Positions 50,249 to 60,520 are shown, counted from the first letter of the stretch. The stretch is DNA of 64,000 bases from Riemerella anatipestifer_E (GCF_009932355.1 NZ_LEKU01000017.1:12308-76307), one strand, 5' to 3'. Made by a program: numbers and translations. The notes: generated by a model from the letters alone, not told the origin.

Positions 50249-50527
50249 TTACTCGTCCAATAATTGATTGAGATTGCTCAATCTCTTTTGGACACTTTCT
50301 ATATTATTCTCTCCATTTTGTTTGGCAACTTCTGCATTAGTACCTAGTTTTAGCGCACACATTGCCAAAACATCTTGTTTATCTTGAACATTAAAATTAG
50401 TTTCAAACTCCTTAATCATCGTCTCTATTTGTTTTCCTACTTTACGGAGTGTTTCTTCTTCGTCGGCAGGTACATTAAGTGGGTATCTTCTACCAGCTAT
50501 ATTGATATTGATTCTACGCACTTCCAT
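50249..50527 (-). CDS. zapA: Cell division protein ZapA
   Basis: A 92-residue protein of the ZapA family, which binds FtsZ filaments and tightens the Z-ring. I-N-I-A-G-R-R-Y-P-L at the start and the L-R-K-V-G-K-Q-I-E, then long coiled coil at the end are typical. The start overlaps the stop of the coiled-coil gene by one base, so the two are coupled. Confidence 0.9.
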   Translation of the reverse strand: MEVRRININIAGRRYPLNVPADEEETLRKVGKQIETMIKEFETNFNVQDKQDVLAMCALKLGTNAEVAKQNGENNIESVQKRLSNLNQLLDE

Positions 50528-50829
50528 TACAAACCTTTATTTTGAAGTTGTGCAATACAAGCATCTATTTCCTTAATAAGTCTATTGATGTGGTTTTTCA
50601 TCAATCTATTATGGTTGGGATTACCCGATATTGCAGAAACTAATTTTATTTCTTTATATTTTTCCAACAATTCCTGATGAGCTTTTTTCTCTGCATCTAA
50701 TTTCCTCTTCGTTTCATTATGGCTATCTAAAAGAGCCGAATAATCATCTTTAAGTTTTTGATAATCACTTTTTAAGCGGATTACCTTTTGTTCAACTTCT
50801 GAAAAATGATTTTCTATCTCTCTTAGCAT
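50527..50829 (-). CDS. Coiled-coil protein upstream of zapA
   Basis: A 100-residue, almost fully helical protein with heptads (about residues 5-60, rich in Lys, Leu and Glu). It resembles small divisome-associated coiled coils (ZapB-like in general form) but has no clear family motif. Translational coupling to zapA (its stop and the zapA start overlap) makes a role in cell division likely; this is inferred. Confidence 0.7.
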   Translation of the reverse strand: MLREIENHFSEVEQKVIRLKSDYQKLKDDYSALLDSHNETKRKLDAEKKAHQELLEKYKEIKLVSAISGNPNHNRLMKNHINRLIKEIDACIAQLQNKGL

Positions 50830-50857
50830 ATCCTCAGGATGTGTTCTAACCTTGACA

Positions 50858-50865
50858 CAAAAGTA
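50858..50865 (-). promoter_or_regulatory. -7 box upstream of the coiled-coil/zapA pair
   Basis: Minus strand TACTTTTG, fitting TAnnTTTG, 28 nt before the ATG. The rest of the divergent gap to parE has no other recognised element. Confidence 0.45.
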
Positions 50866-51036
50866 TAAAAAAAACTTCGCCTACTAAAAGGATTTTTCAA
50901 CTTTTTTAAACACTGCTTAGTTATAGTATTTATGTACTCTAGTATTTAAAGTGTTTAATATTTTGATTGTTTGAGGTTTATAGTGAGCTGTAAAAAATAC
51001 TTTTGTTTAAAATTTTTCTTTTAAAATAGGTTTGCT

Positions 51037-51044
51037 TAAATTTG
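51037..51044 (+). promoter_or_regulatory. -7 box upstream of parE
   Basis: TAAATTTG fits TAnnTTTG, 39 nt before the ATG at 51084; supports that start, since the TTG at 51042 lies inside this box. Confidence 0.45.
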
Positions 51045-51083
51045 TGGGTTATTGTTTTTTACATTAAAAATAGAGGCTTATTT

Positions 51084-52943
51084 ATGAGTGAAGCATTACA
51101 ACAGGTTAATTATTCCGAAGATAACATTAGAACCCTCGATTGGCAAGAGCATATTAGGCTTCGTCCAGGTATGTATATTGGGAAGTTGGGAGATGGTTCA
51201 TCGGCTGATGATGGTATCTATATTTTATTAAAGGAAATTCTGGATAACTCCATAGATGAGTTCAGAATGAAAGCTGGTAAAAGGATAGAAATCAAGCTAG
51301 ATGACAGAAAAGTCCAAATCCGAGATTATGGAAGGGGAATCCCTCTAGGGAAAGTGGTAGACGCTGTTTCTAAAATGAATACTGGGGGAAAATATGACAG
51401 TAAGGCGTTTAAAAAATCGGTGGGACTTAACGGAGTAGGTACCAAAGCAGTTAATGCTTTATCCGAATATTTCAGGGTAAAATCGGTGCGAGATAATAAA
51501 ACTAAAGTTGCCGAATTCTGCAGAGGTAATATCACAGAGAATTTTCCAGAAGAAGACTCTAGCGATAGAAACGGAACTGAAATTACCTTTATTCCAGACG
51601 CTGAAATATTTTTGAATTATAAATTCAGAAAAGAGTATATAGAGCGTATGCTCAGAAACTACGCTTATCTAAATCCAGGTCTTAAAATCATTTTTAATGG
51701 AGAAACTTATTTTTCCGAAAATGGACTGAAAGATTTATTGGAGGAAGAAATGGAAAGCCAAACGCTTTACCCAATTGTACACCTTAAAGGCGATGATATA
51801 GAGGTTGCCATTACTCACTCGGATAAGTCTCAAACGGAAACTTACTTTTCGTTTGTTAATGGGCAAAATACCACACAAGGTGGAACGCACCTTAATGCCT
51901 TTAGAGAAGCCTATGTAAAAACAATACGAGAATTTTTCAATAAAAACTTTGATGCTTCGGACATCAGAAAGTCTATTATTGCAGCGATTTCTATAAATGT
52001 AGAAGAGCCTGTTTTTGAATCTCAAACCAAAACCAAGTTAGGTTCTAATGATATTGGTCCACAAGGTCCAACTGTAAGAACCTTTGTAATAGATTTTCTT
52101 AAGACCAAATTAGATAATTTCCTACATAAAAACCCAGAAGTTGCAGAGGCAATTTATAAGAAAATATTAGTTTCCGAAAGGGAAAGAAAAGAACTTTCTG
52201 GAATACAAAAACTCGCTAGAGAAAGAGCCAAAAAGGTATCTTTACATAATAAAAAGCTAAGAGATTGTAGGCAACACTACAATGAGCAAAAAGCAGATAG
52301 AAAATCAGAAACTCAGATTTTTATAACGGAGGGAGATTCTGCATCAGGGTCTATCACCAAGTCTAGAGATGTGGAAACTCAAGCGGTGTTTTCGCTCAAA
52401 GGGAAACCTCTTAACTGCTACGGACTTACCAAGAAAGTAGTGTATGAAAACGAAGAGTTCAATCTCCTACAAGCTGCACTTAATATAGAGGAAAGTTTAG
52501 AAGATTTAAGATACAATCAAGTTATTATTGCCACCGATGCCGATGTGGACGGTATGCACATTAGATTATTGATGATTACTTTCTTTCTTCAGTTTTTTCC
52601 TGATTTAATTAAAAATGGACATTTGTATATCTTACAAACACCATTGTTTAGGGTAAGGAATAAGAAAGAAACTCGCTATTGCTACACAGAAGAAGAGCGA
52701 ATAAAAGCACTGAATGAATTTGGTAAAAACCCTGAAATCACTAGATTTAAAGGTCTTGGAGAAATCTCTCCAGAGGAATTTAAACACTTTATAGGGAAAG
52801 ATATTAGACTTGAACCTGTGGTGATAGGTAAAGACCAAACCATAGACCAAATTCTAGAATTTTACATGGGTAAAAACACACCTGATAGACAGCAGTTTAT
52901 TCTAGAAAATTTAGTTGTAGAAGAAGTTATAGAAGGAGAATAA
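51084..52943 (+). CDS. parE: DNA topoisomerase IV subunit B
   Basis: A 619-residue ATPase subunit of topoisomerase IV, which unlinks daughter chromosomes. R-P-G-M-Y-I-G near the start, the ATP lid G-L-N-G-V-G-T-K-A-V-N-A, then E-G-D-S-A-S-G and D-A-D-V-D-G-M-H-I of the Toprim part. The frame is open back to a TTG at 51042, but the ATG (M-S-E-A-L-Q-Q) is the better start. The pair with parC is interrupted by a small membrane-protein gene. Assignment to topoisomerase IV instead of gyrase rests on length and the neighbouring A subunit. Confidence 0.93.
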   Translation: MSEALQQVNYSEDNIRTLDWQEHIRLRPGMYIGKLGDGSSADDGIYILLKEILDNSIDEFRMKAGKRIEIKLDDRKVQIRDYGRGIPLGKVVDAVSKMNTGGKYDSKAFKKSVGLNGVGTKAVNALSEYFRVKSVRDNKTKVAEFCRGNITENFPEEDSSDRNGTEITFIPDAEIFLNYKFRKEYIERMLRNYAYLNPGLKIIFNGETYFSENGLKDLLEEEMESQTLYPIVHLKGDDIEVAITHSDKSQTETYFSFVNGQNTTQGGTHLNAFREAYVKTIREFFNKNFDASDIRKSIIAAISINVEEPVFESQTKTKLGSNDIGPQGPTVRTFVIDFLKTKLDNFLHKNPEVAEAIYKKILVSERERKELSGIQKLARERAKKVSLHNKKLRDCRQHYNEQKADRKSETQIFITEGDSASGSITKSRDVETQAVFSLKGKPLNCYGLTKKVVYENEEFNLLQAALNIEESLEDLRYNQVIIATDADVDGMHIRLLMITFFLQFFPDLIKNGHLYILQTPLFRVRNKKETRYCYTEEERIKALNEFGKNPEITRFKGLGEISPEEFKHFIGKDIRLEPVVIGKDQTIDQILEFYMGKNTPDRQQFILENLVVEEVIEGE

Positions 52944-52962
52944 ATTTGTGTATTAAAAAACT

Positions 52963-53457
52963 ATGAGATTAAGTAATAAAGTAAGAATTCCCTATTATCA
53001 GTTTATATTTACTTTGGCAAATATAACGCTATTGGTAGGTTTAATTTTCTTTATATTACAAAACAAGGTAGCAAAGCTATTTACTATACCTATTGATATT
53101 GGTATTATAGCTTTTGCCATTTTTCTATATCTCATTTTTTATATTAGGGGAAGACAAATTTTTGAGTACGATAGTGATGGCGAAGCCCTTAATTTTCAAA
53201 ATAGAAATATCATAGATTCTCTAGGCAAAAACGCAAAAGATGAATTTCCAAAATATAAATTAGATTCTTACGAAATAGTTGATGTTTTCCTGTTTAGAAG
53301 ATTATATATAAGACTAAAAAATAAGAAGGGAAGTTTAACCGTACTTAAATACGATATTTCTTACCTTAACAGTAAAGAGATAAAAGACTTAAAACTATCG
53401 CTTAACAGAACCATAAAATCAAATCAAGAAAACTCTAACAATAGAGATACAAATTAG
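52963..53457 (+). CDS. Hypothetical membrane protein between parE and parC
   Basis: A 164-residue protein with two transmembrane helices (about residues 15-33 and 43-60), then a soluble tail resembling a PH-like barrel (F-E-Y-D-S-D-G-E-A-L-N-F-Q-N, R-L-Y-I-R-L-K-N). Not recognised. Start is 19 nt after parE and stop 2 nt before parC, so it is part of the same transcript. No role is known from the sequence. Confidence 0.75.
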   Translation: MRLSNKVRIPYYQFIFTLANITLLVGLIFFILQNKVAKLFTIPIDIGIIAFAIFLYLIFYIRGRQIFEYDSDGEALNFQNRNIIDSLGKNAKDEFPKYKLDSYEIVDVFLFRRLYIRLKNKKGSLTVLKYDISYLNSKEIKDLKLSLNRTIKSNQENSNNRDTN

Positions 53458-53459
53458 TA

Positions 53460-56033
53460 ATGGAAGAACAATATCAGAAAGGAGAAACGCTGAAAAAAGT
53501 TTCAGGATTATATAAAGATTGGTTTTTAGATTACGCATCTTATGTGATATTAGACCGTGCCATTCCTTCTATTTTTGATGGTTTCAAACCTGTACAAAGG
53601 AGGATTATGCACTCTATGAAGGAGTTAGAAGACGGTCGATACAACAAGGTTGCCAACATCGTGGGGAATACCATGAAATATCACCCTCACGGTGATGCTT
53701 CCATTACAGATGCCATGGTTCAGATTGGTCAAAAAGAACTTCTTATAGACACACAAGGTAACTGGGGGAATGTCTATACTGGCGACTCCGCTGCTGCTGC
53801 AAGGTATATAGAAGCTAGGCTAACTCCTTTTGCATTAGAAGTTGTATTCAACCCAAAAACAACTCACTGGGTAAAATCTTATGACGGTAGAAATAATGAA
53901 CCTATAGATTTACCTGTTAAGTTTCCGTTACTTCTCGCTCAAGGTGTAGAAGGTATTGGGGTAGGGCTTTCTACTAAAGTGATGCCTCACAACTTTAATG
54001 AACTGATAGAAGCATCTATTGCATATCTTAAAGGAAAGAAATTCCAGCTTTATCCAGACTTTATGACGGGTGGTATGCTAGATATTAGCAACTATAACGA
54101 TGGCGAAAGAGGTGGAAGATTAAGGGCGAGAGCTAGGATTATCCAAAAAGATAAGCATACTTTATGCATTACTGAGCTTCCGTTTTCCAAAACGACTAGC
54201 GACTTGATTGACAGCATCATCAAAGCTAACGAGAAAGGGAAGATTAAAATAAAAAAGATAGAAGATAACACTTCTGACCAGGTAGAAATCAACATTCATC
54301 TTAATAATGATGTTTCGCCTGATAAGATGATAGATGCGTTGTATGCATTTACAGATTGTGAAATTTCCATCTCGCCCAACGCTTGTGTTATCGTAGGCGA
54401 TAAGCCAATGTTCTTGAGTGTTTCTGAGATTTTAAAAAGAAATACCGACCACACCGTTTCTCTCTTAAAAAGAGAGCTAGAAATAGAACTTGGAGAGTTG
54501 GAAGACAAGTGGCATTTTGCCTCTTTGGAAAGAATTTTCATTGAAAACGAAATTTACCAAGAGATTAAAGGTAAAGACTCTAAAGAAGCGGTTTACGAAG
54601 CCATTAACTTAGCCCTTCAACCTTTCATTAAAAACTTAATGAGAGAGGTGGTTACCGAGGATATTATTCGTCTTACGGAGCTTCCGTTTATGCGTATTTC
54701 CAGATACGATAGAGATAAAGCATTAGAAAATATTGCCGCTCTTGAAGGTAAAATGGAGGAAGTTAAGCATCACTTAGCTCATTTGGTAGAGTATGCCATC
54801 AATTATTTCCTTAATATTAAAAAGAAATTTGGTAAGGATAAAGAACGCCGAACAGAACTTAGAGTTTTTGATACTATTGATGCTACAAAAGTAGCCGTAG
54901 CTAACGAAAAATTCTATGTTAATAGGGCAGAGGGCTTTATAGGGACATCACTTCGAAAAGATGAGTATGTATTTGATTGCTCCGATATAGACGATATTAT
55001 TACCTTCAGAAAAGACGGCGTAATGCAAGTAACTAAGGTAGAACCCAAAACTTTTGTGGGCAAGGATATTATACACACAGGCGTTTGGAAGAAAAATGAT
55101 AAACGCACCGTTTATAATATGATTTACCGAGAGGGCAAAACAGGACCTTATTATATGAAAAGGTTTTCTGTAACCTCCATTACAAGAAATACCGAATATC
55201 CTTTAGCTTCGGAAGCTAAAGGTTCAGAAGTGCTTTATTTTTCTGCCAATCCTAATGGCGAAGCAGAGGTAGTAACGGTTCTTTTAAAACCTAATGCTAG
55301 AATACGAAAAAATAAAATAGAGATAGACTTTTCAGATTTAGCTATTAAGGGTAGAAATTCTAGAGGAAATCTAGTCACCAAATATGCTGTAAAAAAGGTA
55401 GATTTGAAGGAAGAAGGCGTTTCTACATTAGCTCCTAGGAAAATATGGTTTGATGAAACAGTGAGAAGGCTTAATGCCGATGCAAGAGGTACATTATTAG
55501 GTAGTTTCAAAGGAGATGATAAAATACTGACCATCAATACCAAAGGAGAAGCTAAACTAATGACTTTTGATTTGATGAATCGTTTTGATGATGAGTATCT
55601 AGTGCTTGAAAAATGGAGACCAGACCAACCTATTACTTGTATCTACTATGATGGCGAGAAGGAAATTTATTTCATTAAGAGGTTTTTATTAGATAATACC
55701 CTTAATCCTCAAGGGTTTATGCCTAGTGAACACCCAAAATCCTTTATTGAGTTTGTGGGAGTTCAAGACGGTTGTACTGCAGAAATTATCTTCGGAAAAG
55801 ACAAAACAGGCAAAGAAAAAGACCCTGAAACTGTAGATATAGACGAGTTTATTGCAGTTAAAGGGATTAAAGCAATGGGGAATCAGTTTGTTAAGGAAAA
55901 GGTGAAGTCCATCAATATTACCATTCCAGAAAGAGAGGAGGAAGAAGAACCCGAAATGGAAGAAAAAGAGCAATCAAATGATTCTGACGATATACCAGAA
56001 GAAGGTATTATAGGAGATTTATTTGGAGGCTAG
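53460..56033 (+). CDS. parC: DNA topoisomerase IV subunit A
   Basis: An 857-residue breakage-reunion subunit. R-A-I-P-x-x-x-D-G-x-K-P-V-Q-R-R-I and Y-H-P-H-G-D-A lead to the active-site Tyr116 in A-A-A-R-Y-I-E-A-R-L. A C-terminal beta-propeller region with weaker blades follows, and an acidic tail (E-E-E-E-P-E-M-E) ends it. It is the A-subunit partner of the parE gene in this operon. Confidence 0.94.
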   Translation: MEEQYQKGETLKKVSGLYKDWFLDYASYVILDRAIPSIFDGFKPVQRRIMHSMKELEDGRYNKVANIVGNTMKYHPHGDASITDAMVQIGQKELLIDTQGNWGNVYTGDSAAAARYIEARLTPFALEVVFNPKTTHWVKSYDGRNNEPIDLPVKFPLLLAQGVEGIGVGLSTKVMPHNFNELIEASIAYLKGKKFQLYPDFMTGGMLDISNYNDGERGGRLRARARIIQKDKHTLCITELPFSKTTSDLIDSIIKANEKGKIKIKKIEDNTSDQVEINIHLNNDVSPDKMIDALYAFTDCEISISPNACVIVGDKPMFLSVSEILKRNTDHTVSLLKRELEIELGELEDKWHFASLERIFIENEIYQEIKGKDSKEAVYEAINLALQPFIKNLMREVVTEDIIRLTELPFMRISRYDRDKALENIAALEGKMEEVKHHLAHLVEYAINYFLNIKKKFGKDKERRTELRVFDTIDATKVAVANEKFYVNRAEGFIGTSLRKDEYVFDCSDIDDIITFRKDGVMQVTKVEPKTFVGKDIIHTGVWKKNDKRTVYNMIYREGKTGPYYMKRFSVTSITRNTEYPLASEAKGSEVLYFSANPNGEAEVVTVLLKPNARIRKNKIEIDFSDLAIKGRNSRGNLVTKYAVKKVDLKEEGVSTLAPRKIWFDETVRRLNADARGTLLGSFKGDDKILTINTKGEAKLMTFDLMNRFDDEYLVLEKWRPDQPITCIYYDGEKEIYFIKRFLLDNTLNPQGFMPSEHPKSFIEFVGVQDGCTAEIIFGKDKTGKEKDPETVDIDEFIAVKGIKAMGNQFVKEKVKSINITIPEREEEEEPEMEEKEQSNDSDDIPEEGIIGDLFGG

Positions 56034-56074
56034 AGGTATATAAATTTTTTATGTTGGTTTTAAAGTAGAAATAT

Positions 56075-58282
56075 ATGGTTTACGATTTAGAAAAAGAAAA
56101 TAAAGAGATTTTGGCAAGGTATAAGGATTTAATTTCCAATACTTACAGAACTCTCAACGAAGAGCAAAATAAGCTCATTCGTAAAGCTTTTGACATAGCA
56201 CTAGATGCACACAAAGATCAAAGGCGAAAAACAGGAGAGCCATATATCTACCATCCAATCGCTGTAGCAAAGATAGTTGCCGAAGAGATAGGTTTGGGAG
56301 CAACTTCCATTGCTTGTGCTTTATTGCACGATGTTATAGAAGATAGCGATTATACCTACGAAGACATCAAAAAAATATTTGGAGAGAAAATAGCCAGTAT
56401 CGTTAATGGATTAACGAAAATTTCGGTAATGAACAACCAGAATATTTCTATACAATCCGAAAATTACCGAAAGCTGTTACTTACATTATCCGAAGATTTT
56501 AGGGTTATTTTGGTTAAAATTGCAGACCGCTTACATAATATGAGGACGCTGGATAGTATGCGTCCAGACAAACAGAAAAAAATAGCTTCCGAAACGGTTT
56601 ACATTTATGCTCCATTAGCTCATAGGCTAGGGCTTTATAATATTAAATCAGAATTAGAAGATTTATCTTTAAAATATAATAATCCTGAGGTTTATACAGA
56701 AATTACCAGCAAACTAGATTTAGCCAAAGAGCAAAGAGAAGGCTATCTAGAGGAATTTAAAAATGAAGTTTCTGAATACCTTTCTAAAGAAGAATTAGAT
56801 TTCAAAATAAAAGGAAGAACCAAAGCTATTAGCTCCATTTATAGAAAAATGTTGAAGCAAAATGTGGGCTTTGAAGAGGTTTATGATAACTACGCTATTA
56901 GGATTATTTACAAATCTGACCTTAAAAATGAGAAGTTTTTAGCGTGGAAAATCTATTCCATTGTTACAGACCTTTATAAGAGTAACCCTCAGAGAATGCG
57001 AGATTGGATTTCTGCTCCTCGTTCCACTGGATATGAAAGTCTTCACCTCACGGTATTAGGTCCTGACAACAAGTGGATAGAAGTGCAAATTCGTTCCGAA
57101 AGAATGGACGAAATTGCTGAAAAAGGGGTAGCGGCTCATTATAAATACAAGGAAGGGTTTAGGCGAAACAGTGATGATACCAATTTTGAGCAATGGGTAA
57201 CTCAGATTAGAGAGGTTCTTGAAAATCAGGAAATGATGTCAACCTCCGAGCTGCTAGATGATATCAAACTCAATCTCTATTCTAAAGAAGTTTTTGTTTT
57301 CACTCCAAAAGGCGAGGTTACTATTTTACCTAAAAATGCTACCGCATTAGACTTTGCGTTTTCTGTGCATACAGATTTGGGTATGAAATGTTTAGGAGCT
57401 AAAATCAATGGGAAATTAGTTCCAATCAGTTATGTACTAAAAAATGGAGACCAAATAGAAATTCTATCTTCTAACAATCAAAGACCTAAACAAGACTGGC
57501 TGGATTTTGTAGTAACTTCTAAAGCTAAATCAAAGATTAAGAATGCTTTAAATATAGAAAGAAATCAGCGTGTTGCAGAAGGAAAGGAAATTCTACAAAG
57601 AAAACTGAAAAGTGCAAAAATTGCATTTAGTGAGGAGGAAGTTAATAATCTACAAAAGTATTTCGCACTCAAGACTTCACAAGAGCTATTTCTTAAATTT
57701 CATGATGGTAGCCTAGATATCGGTGATTTAAAAAGATATTCAGAAAGAAAGAGTATTTTCTCTTCGCTTCTTCAAAAATTCCGAAAAATCCCAATCAAAT
57801 CTCAAAATATAAAAGAGGAAAATCCTTATCAAAACCTCGATTTAATTGTTTTTGGTAAAGATGAAGAAAAACTCAACCATACTTTTGCCAAATGTTGTAC
57901 GGTAGTGCCAGGAGATAAAATATTTGGTTTTTTAACCATTTCAGATGGTATTAAAGTGCATAATGATAATTGTCCAAACGCTGTAAATCTACGAGCTAAC
58001 TATGATTATCGTGTTTTAACTGCAAAATGGGTAAATGCTGAGAGCTTTAGTAACCGCGTTAAAATACAAGTAGAAGGCTTAGATAGAATGGGAATGATAA
58101 ATGATATTACCAAAATTATTACTAATGCGATGAGTATTGACATGAGGAGCTTTAGTATCGAGTCTACCGATGGGATTTTTACAGGGCAAATAAGCCTAGA
58201 AGTTAAAAGCAAGGACCAACTAGAGGAAACTATTAAACATCTTAGAAGGATAGAGGGAGTCACTAGTGTAAAAAGAATCTAA
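56075..58282 (+). CDS. spoT: Bifunctional (p)ppGpp synthetase/hydrolase (Rel/SpoT)
   Basis: A 735-residue RSH enzyme controlling the stringent response. The HD hydrolase domain keeps H46, H60 and H85-D86 (A-L-L-H-D-V-I-E-D). The synthetase domain has D-N-Y-A-I-R-I-I-Y and R-S-T-G-Y-E-S-L-H, with Y-E in place of the common Y-Q. A TGS domain (V-F-V-F-T-P-K-G-E) and an ACT domain (about 660-735) follow. Both halves look intact; whether synthetase activity is full cannot be judged. Follows parC after 41 nt. Confidence 0.95.
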   Translation: MVYDLEKENKEILARYKDLISNTYRTLNEEQNKLIRKAFDIALDAHKDQRRKTGEPYIYHPIAVAKIVAEEIGLGATSIACALLHDVIEDSDYTYEDIKKIFGEKIASIVNGLTKISVMNNQNISIQSENYRKLLLTLSEDFRVILVKIADRLHNMRTLDSMRPDKQKKIASETVYIYAPLAHRLGLYNIKSELEDLSLKYNNPEVYTEITSKLDLAKEQREGYLEEFKNEVSEYLSKEELDFKIKGRTKAISSIYRKMLKQNVGFEEVYDNYAIRIIYKSDLKNEKFLAWKIYSIVTDLYKSNPQRMRDWISAPRSTGYESLHLTVLGPDNKWIEVQIRSERMDEIAEKGVAAHYKYKEGFRRNSDDTNFEQWVTQIREVLENQEMMSTSELLDDIKLNLYSKEVFVFTPKGEVTILPKNATALDFAFSVHTDLGMKCLGAKINGKLVPISYVLKNGDQIEILSSNNQRPKQDWLDFVVTSKAKSKIKNALNIERNQRVAEGKEILQRKLKSAKIAFSEEEVNNLQKYFALKTSQELFLKFHDGSLDIGDLKRYSERKSIFSSLLQKFRKIPIKSQNIKEENPYQNLDLIVFGKDEEKLNHTFAKCCTVVPGDKIFGFLTISDGIKVHNDNCPNAVNLRANYDYRVLTAKWVNAESFSNRVKIQVEGLDRMGMINDITKIITNAMSIDMRSFSIESTDGIFTGQISLEVKSKDQLEETIKHLRRIEGVTSVKRI

Positions 58283-58312
58283 TTTTTTAATTTGATAAAA
58301 AATAAATATTTT

Positions 58313-59665
58313 ATGGAACAACCTAAAATTAATTTAACTCCAGCAGATAAGTACATTTTAAAACCAGTAAACAAATTTATTAGTAAATCTACCACAGGAG
58401 GTATTGTATTGTTTATTGCTGCTTTAATAGCCATATTTTTTGCTAATTCTGAATGGAGCGAAGAATATGAACATTTTTGGCATCAGCATATCGCCATTAG
58501 TTTTGGAGATTATTCTTTAGACCTATCCTTACACCATTGGATAAATGATGGGCTTATGGCCATATTTTTCTTTGTGGTAGGGTTAGAGCTTAAACGAGAA
58601 CTTACCAATGGAGAGTTAGCTTCTCCTAAAAAAGCAATGCTCCCAATTATAGCAGCTATTGGAGGTATGCTTTTCCCTGCTCTTATTTATACTTTCTTTA
58701 ATAATGGTACAGATGCAGCACACGGTTGGGGGATTCCTATGGCAACGGATATTGCCTTCGCACTTGGCGTAATGTACCTATTGGGAAACAAAGTCCCTTT
58801 GCCACTGAAGGTATTTCTAACAGCTTTAGCTATTGTGGATGATTTGGGAGCGGTCTTAGTAATCGCTATATTTTATACTAATGAATTACATATGGGATAC
58901 CTAAGCCTAGGGCTTGGTATTTTTGCACTGATGCTATTTTCTAACAAAATAGGTATTAAAAGTATCATTCATTACGCTATATTAGGAATAGGTGGTGTTT
59001 GGCTTTGCTTTTTAATGTCTGGAGTACACGCTACTATTGCAGCCGTTTTAGCGGCTTTTGCCATTCCTGCTAACGCTAGAGTTAATGAAAGCTATTTTGT
59101 ATATAAAATGAGAGAACTCAGAGACAAATTCCTAAGTATAGATCCTGATGAAAAGCACGAAGATTTAACTGATGAACAAATTCGTGTAGTGGAGGATATG
59201 CATGATTTAACAAAAGAAACCATACCTCCTTCTCAGCGTTTAGAGCACGGTATGCACAGCTTTGTGAGTTTTATTGTGATGCCTATTTTTGCATTATGTA
59301 ATGCGGCTATTCCTATCTCTTTTGACAATGGTTTGAGTTTGGTTACTATTGGAGTTATTTTAGGATTATTACTCGGAAAAGTGCTAGGTATATTTGGATT
59401 ATTAGGTGCTTTGATAAAACTGAAAATAGTAAAAAAAACAGAAGGCTTATCTATGAAAAATCTGTTAGGAGTTGCTTTTTTAGCTTCTATAGGATTTACG
59501 ATGTCTTTATTTATCACAGAATTAGCCTTCGATACCAAACTACACCCAGAATATGTTCCAGAAGCTAAAATGGGGATTATTATAGCCTCTCTTATTGGAG
59601 GTATTGCAGGTTATCTTATTCTGAACACGAATAAGGAAGGGAAAACAGAAGGAGAGAATATTTAG
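58313..59665 (+). CDS. nhaA: Na+/H+ antiporter NhaA
   Basis: A 450-residue membrane protein with about 12 helices, exchanging Na+ for H+ and keeping pH and sodium balance. The essential Asp pair is Asp176-Asp177 in A-L-A-I-V-D-D-L-G-A. G-L-E-L-K-R-E and the D-I-A-F-A-L-G segments also match. It is about 60 residues longer than E. coli NhaA; part of this is a hydrophilic loop near residues 255-310 (D-P-D-E-K-H-E-D-L-T-D). The ATG at 58313 is preferred to a TTG at 58292. Confidence 0.95.
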   Translation: MEQPKINLTPADKYILKPVNKFISKSTTGGIVLFIAALIAIFFANSEWSEEYEHFWHQHIAISFGDYSLDLSLHHWINDGLMAIFFFVVGLELKRELTNGELASPKKAMLPIIAAIGGMLFPALIYTFFNNGTDAAHGWGIPMATDIAFALGVMYLLGNKVPLPLKVFLTALAIVDDLGAVLVIAIFYTNELHMGYLSLGLGIFALMLFSNKIGIKSIIHYAILGIGGVWLCFLMSGVHATIAAVLAAFAIPANARVNESYFVYKMRELRDKFLSIDPDEKHEDLTDEQIRVVEDMHDLTKETIPPSQRLEHGMHSFVSFIVMPIFALCNAAIPISFDNGLSLVTIGVILGLLLGKVLGIFGLLGALIKLKIVKKTEGLSMKNLLGVAFLASIGFTMSLFITELAFDTKLHPEYVPEAKMGIIIASLIGGIAGYLILNTNKEGKTEGENI

Positions 59666-59690
59666 AGATTTCTCATCAATATCATAATAA

Positions 59691-59728
59691 AAATAAGCGG
59701 AAAATATTATTTTTCCGCTTATTTAAAT
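59691..59728. terminator. Terminator of nhaA (and of the convergent lipoprotein gene)
   Basis: A perfect 14-bp stem AAATAAGCGGAAAA (59691-59704) with TTTTCCGCTTATTT (59711-59724) lies between the two convergent genes and can serve both. Confidence 0.8.
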
Positions 59729-59745
59729 ATACTAGTAAACTTATA

Positions 59746-60333
59746 TTATTGTTTCTTGTTTACTTCTAATTTTAACTCCTGTGTATTGGGATTGTATTTG
59801 AATAATCCAAAGTAAGAGGGGCAACAGTGAGCATCTCCTTCAACTTCAATTGTAACCTCTCCATTTATGGTTCCATCGAATGATTCAAAAAAAGTTAAGA
59901 GATTATTTACCGAAGGAATATTTTTTTCTGCCAATTGGTTGATTATTTTTCCTTCTATTCTCTCTGTCAGTTTTACATCTTGATAATATTCTCCATCATT
60001 TGAAAATATTAACACAGAATGATCTGATGATAAATGGTTACTACCATTACAAGGATCCCCTATTCTCATACTGACAAATGCATCCTCTATACCATCTTTA
60101 TTAAAATCTTTTTTGAAAATTTTTATTTCATCTGAAATTCCATACGCTTTATCTGGATTTTCTTTTCTCCATTTCATGAAATCGTCATAACAAGGAGGAC
60201 CTAATTCTCCTGTTAAAACTAATCCCTTCTTCCACTTTTCAATTTCCTTATCCAATGATAGCTTTTTCTGTTGAGTAGTACAGCTCAGAAAAGTAGTTGA
60301 GCAGATAACTAAAGTTAAAATTGTTTTTTTCAT
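59746..60333 (-). CDS. Hypothetical lipoprotein with a Ca-binding-like loop
   Basis: A 195-residue lipoprotein (L-S-C lipobox at Cys18). A loop with D-F-N-K-D-G-I-E-D-A resembles a dockerin/EF-hand type Ca2+ site. A Cys-Cys pair (A-H-C-C-P) and two other Cys residues may form disulphides. No family recognised. It converges with nhaA, and its upstream 187 nt contain nothing identifiable. Confidence 0.75.
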   Translation of the reverse strand: MKKTILTLVICSTTFLSCTTQQKKLSLDKEIEKWKKGLVLTGELGPPCYDDFMKWRKENPDKAYGISDEIKIFKKDFNKDGIEDAFVSMRIGDPCNGSNHLSSDHSVLIFSNDGEYYQDVKLTERIEGKIINQLAEKNIPSVNNLLTFFESFDGTINGEVTIEVEGDAHCCPSYFGLFKYNPNTQELKLEVNKKQ

Positions 60334-60520
60334 TTATCAAAAATTTTAGAGTTAAATATTCAAATTACATATAATAATTATATTGAAAAATATAAATAAA
60401 CAATCATTATATAAACTTCATAAACACACACCTTTTCATTTCTTTCAAAAATCTACTACAAAAATGGGAACAGAATAAAGAATAATCCTAATAAATTGTT
60501 TATATCAAACTAATATCAGT

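Noticed and set aside
51042..51083. Upstream TTG start for parE
   Set aside because: The TTG lies inside a TAAATTTG -7 box and would add a non-conserved hydrophobic stretch; the ATG at 51084 is preferred.
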